Below, one piece after another: positions 5,368 to 6,935 of a DNA stretch of 6,935 nucleotides. Position 1 is the first letter of the stretch. Each line of letters starts with the position of its first letter. The stretch comes from Hyphomicrobiales bacterium. GTDB lineage: Bacteria > Pseudomonadota > Alphaproteobacteria > Rhizobiales > Aestuariivirgaceae. The notes beneath the pieces were generated by a model. It saw only the letters and a list, made by a program, of their open reading frames with translations, had not been told where the DNA came from and did no database searches. Position numbers and translations under genes: made by a program. The stretch covers positions 1 through 6,935 of the forward strand of contig JAIBJH010000176.1 of NCBI GenBank assembly GCA_020029455.1, read 5' to 3'.

Positions 5368-5805
5368 ATGATGGACAGTCACCTAGCTGAAAGCACCAAT
5401 CACGCCGGCAACTGCGGCAATTGCATCCCTCAATACTCAGACGAAGTGGAAGCGTTGACGGTCAGGCTTCTGGGCAATATCGCGGACAAATGGACCATGC
5501 TGGTTCTGGAGGAGTTGGCCGGCGGACAGCCCAAGCGCCACAACGTGCTGCGTGACGCGCTGCCTGGGATCAGCCAGAAAATGCTGACACAGACGCTGCG
5601 CCAAATGGAACAGCTCGGTCTTGTGACGCGGACCATTCATCCGGTGGTGCCGCCGCATGTGGAATATCAGTGCACGCAGCTCGGAAACGATCTTGGCAAA
5701 GTTGTCTGCCAGGTGTGGAATTGGGTGGCCGCAAATGCGGGGGCAATGGAGGCCGCGCGGCAGAGTTTCGAACAACGCGCTGCCACGGAAGCAGCCCTCA
5801 AATAA
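5368..5805 (+). CDS. HxlR-family winged-helix transcriptional regulator
   Basis: The 145-residue protein carries the HxlR/DUF24 winged-helix domain at about 25-120. Visible are LLGNIADKWTMLVLEEL (34-50), then LRDALPGISQKMLTQTLRQM (61-80), the recognition-helix region, and the wing LVTRTIHPVVPPHVEYQCTQLG. Such proteins act as dimeric DNA-binding repressors or activators, several of them sensing quinones, aldehydes or oxidants through cysteine. Here two cysteines form NCGNC (C16, C19) just ahead of the domain; C102 and C114 are also present. A redox-sensing role is inferred from that arrangement and from the divergent oxidoreductase. The start is ATG at 5368 behind AGGAGG; an adjacent second ATG could also serve. 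The last eight bases overlap the end of the convergent L,D-transpeptidase gene. Confidence 0.93.
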   Translation: MMDSHLAESTNHAGNCGNCIPQYSDEVEALTVRLLGNIADKWTMLVLEELAGGQPKRHNVLRDALPGISQKMLTQTLRQMEQLGLVTRTIHPVVPPHVEYQCTQLGNDLGKVVCQVWNWVAANAGAMEAARQSFEQRAATEAALK

Positions 5806-6352
5806 CAATCACCTTCGTGCCGACCCGCACATTGTCATAGAGTTCGACAACTTCTTCATTGAGCATACGGATGCAGCCCGATGACGCCGCCTTGCCGATG
5901 CTTCTGGGCTCGTTGGTGCCGTGAATGCGGAACAGCGTGTCGCGGCCGTTGGCAAAAAGATAGATGCCGCGTGCACCGAGCGGATTTTGCCGGATGCGGC
6001 CGGGCATGCCATTGGCCCAGCGGGCAAGTTCCGGCCGGCGCTTGATCATGGATTTGGGCGGCGTCCAAGTCGGCCACTTCACCTTGCGGCCGACTTTGGC
6101 AACGCCCGCCCACTGAAAGCCTTCCTTGCCCACCGCCACGCCATAGCGGATCGCCAGGCCATCGCCGATGATCTGGTAAAGCCGCCGCCTGTGGGTGTTG
6201 ACGATGACAGTTCCGGGCGGTTCCGGTGATTCGAATTCCACCATGTCCGCGCCCTCATATTCATAGGCAAGGGCCGGCGTCACGGAACTGATGCCTGTGA
6301 CTGTGAGACTTGAGAAGCCAGCAAGGAAGCGGCGGCGGGTGATGTTGGTCAT
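5798..6352 (-). CDS. L,D-transpeptidase (YkuD domain), Tat-exported
   Basis: The 184-residue protein starts with a twin-arginine signal, TRRRFLAGF (5-13), and a hydrophobic stretch ending in TPALA, with likely cleavage after A29. The YkuD domain fills the rest, from VIVNTHRRRLYQI (about 49) to the C-terminus. The catalytic motif is visible as RIHGTN (H144) and SSGCIRM (S158, C160, R162), the C being the acyl-enzyme nucleophile. The family makes 3-3 cross-links in peptidoglycan or attaches proteins to it in the periplasm, but which of these applies here cannot be decided. The lack of a LysM or proline-rich domain makes it a minimal form of the type common in alphaproteobacteria. The ribosome binding site is weak (GGAA close to the ATG). 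The gene is divergent from gltB, and its 3' end overlaps the HxlR gene by eight bases. Confidence 0.94.
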   Translation of the reverse strand: MTNITRRRFLAGFSSLTVTGISSVTPALAYEYEGADMVEFESPEPPGTVIVNTHRRRLYQIIGDGLAIRYGVAVGKEGFQWAGVAKVGRKVKWPTWTPPKSMIKRRPELARWANGMPGRIRQNPLGARGIYLFANGRDTLFRIHGTNEPRSIGKAASSGCIRMLNEEVVELYDNVRVGTKVIVI

Positions 6353-6447
6353 GTTCCATCAAAGAATTGCCAATCGCCTGCGGCGCCAATATGGCAGGTC
6401 AATTTGCGCAATTTTATTTCGATTTTTGCCCGGAACTGAATCTTTAC

Positions 6448-6476
6448 TTGCGCATTAAAACCAATAGTGCTTAAAA
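6448..6476 (+). promoter_or_regulatory. Candidate gltB promoter
   Basis: TTGCGC (6448-6453) and TTAAAA (6471-6476) are spaced by 17 bases. Transcription would then start around 6483, inside the first of two dyads. The boxes are imperfect and identified by eye only. Confidence 0.3.
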
Positions 6477-6511
6477 AGGACAGTCTTGCTGTCCTATCAT
6501 GACGTGATAGG
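6477..6511 (+). promoter_or_regulatory. Two overlapping inverted repeats upstream of gltB
   Basis: Dyad 1 is AGGACAG-tcttg-CTGTCCT (6477-6495). Dyad 2 is CCTATCA-tgacg-TGATAGG (6493-6511). Each has perfect 7-bp arms and a five-base centre, and they share CCT at 6493-6495, so as RNA hairpins they exclude each other. They end 16 bases before the gltB Shine-Dalgarno. They could be paired protein-binding sites or a leader switch; I do not recognise a known riboswitch. Confidence 0.5.
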
Positions 6512-6527
6512 CCCCAACCCAAAAGGC

Positions 6528-6533
6528 AAGGAG
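6528..6533 (+). promoter_or_regulatory. gltB ribosome binding site
   Basis: AAGGAG lies seven bases before the ATG at 6541 and fixes the start of gltB. Confidence 0.75.
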
Positions 6534-6540
6534 TTTGGCC

Positions 6541-6935
6541 ATGACTCATATTTCGCGCGCGCACCAGTTCCTGCCGGAAGGTATGAGGCAAGCCCACGGC
6601 CTCTATGATCCGCGTAATGAGCATGATGCTTGTGGCATCGGCCTTCTTGCCAACATCAACAACATCAAGAGCCACCGGGTGGTCAAGGATGCACTCTCCA
6701 TCCTGAAGAACCTGGAACATCGTGGCGCTGTCGGCGCCGATCCCAAGGCGGGCGATGGCGCTGGCATCATGCTCCAGATTCCGCATGACCTCTTTGCCGA
6801 AGAGGCCAAGCGCTCGGGCTTCGATCTTCCTGCCGCCGGGCAATATGGCGTGGGCTATCTTTTCATGCCGAGGGAGCCCGTCTACCGCCAGGACATCGAA
6901 CGCATCTGGTGGGAAACGGCCCGCGAAGAAGGCCT
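6541..6935 (+). CDS. gltB: Glutamate synthase (NADPH) large subunit, 5' part
   Basis: Only the first 131 codons are in the window; the frame is open to the end, and the full protein of this family is about 1,500 residues. The visible part is the start of the class II glutamine amidotransferase domain. LYDPRNEHDACGIGLLANI gives the catalytic C31, which in the family becomes the N-terminus after a short propeptide is removed. SHRVVKDALSILKNLEHRGAVGADP and GDGAGIMLQIPHDLF follow, all strongly typical of GltB. The enzyme makes two glutamates from glutamine and 2-oxoglutarate with the small subunit GltD, completing ammonia assimilation by the GS-GOGAT route. Start choice is supported by AAGGAG. 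Just upstream are two overlapping dyads that may regulate it. It is divergent from the L,D-transpeptidase gene. Confidence 0.97.
   Translation, partial: MTHISRAHQFLPEGMRQAHGLYDPRNEHDACGIGLLANINNIKSHRVVKDALSILKNLEHRGAVGADPKAGDGAGIMLQIPHDLFAEEAKRSGFDLPAAGQYGVGYLFMPREPVYRQDIERIWWETAREEG

Noticed and set aside
5275..5382. Upstream extension of the reductase to a start at 5382
   Set aside because: It crosses the divergent spacer and the regulator's start, and the Rossmann fold begins right after the ATG at 5274, which has its own AGGAAA.
6349..6843. A 164-codon minus-strand frame opposite the start of gltB
   Set aside because: The plus strand here encodes an unmistakable GltB N-terminus with a good ribosome binding site; the minus frame has no family marks.

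Overview
The window looks like chromosome of an alphaproteobacterium, most likely in or near the Hyphomicrobiales. The grounds are the sdhC-sdhD-sdhA-sdhB order with tight overlaps, the alphaproteobacterial style of the four subunits, an extensin-like gene beside sdhC, fairly high GC and a gltB start. The placement rests on sequence style only, not on a database search.

Positions 28-3688, minus strand: a succinate dehydrogenase operon read sdhC, sdhD, sdhA, sdhB. sdhC/sdhD and sdhD/sdhA overlap by 4 and 1 bases. Two things break the ordinary picture. First, sdhA lacks about 70 codons, in frame, from its C-terminal helical domain, while all the active-site residues I can identify are present. 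Second, a 444-bp unit (817-1260) sits between sdhA and sdhB. It has 49-bp terminal inverted repeats (45/49 matching) around one gene for a DUF559/Vsr-like nuclease. The repeats supply that gene's GTG start and its last 16 codons, and its stop codon lies in the sdhB ribosome binding site.

Positions 3689-4487: a short divergent promoter region, then an extensin-like C-terminal domain protein on the plus strand. It has the HX6D and HXH pattern of LAS-type zinc peptidases. It converges on a short-chain dehydrogenase/reductase (4522-5274, minus).

Positions 5275-5805: the reductase is divergent from an HxlR-family regulator with an N-terminal CxxC. The 93-bp space between them carries repeated GCACC motifs, a plausible operator. 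The regulator's stop overlaps, tail to tail, the end of a Tat-exported L,D-transpeptidase (5798-6352, minus).

Positions 6353-6935: an intergenic region with two overlapping, mutually exclusive 19-base dyads, then the 5' part of gltB (glutamate synthase large subunit), cut by the window end.

In function the window joins central metabolism (succinate oxidation, ammonia assimilation) with two envelope enzymes predicted to act on peptidoglycan and one small regulator/oxidoreductase pair. No rRNA, tRNA, CRISPR array or convincing intrinsic terminator was seen, and no stretch over 300 bases lacks a gene.
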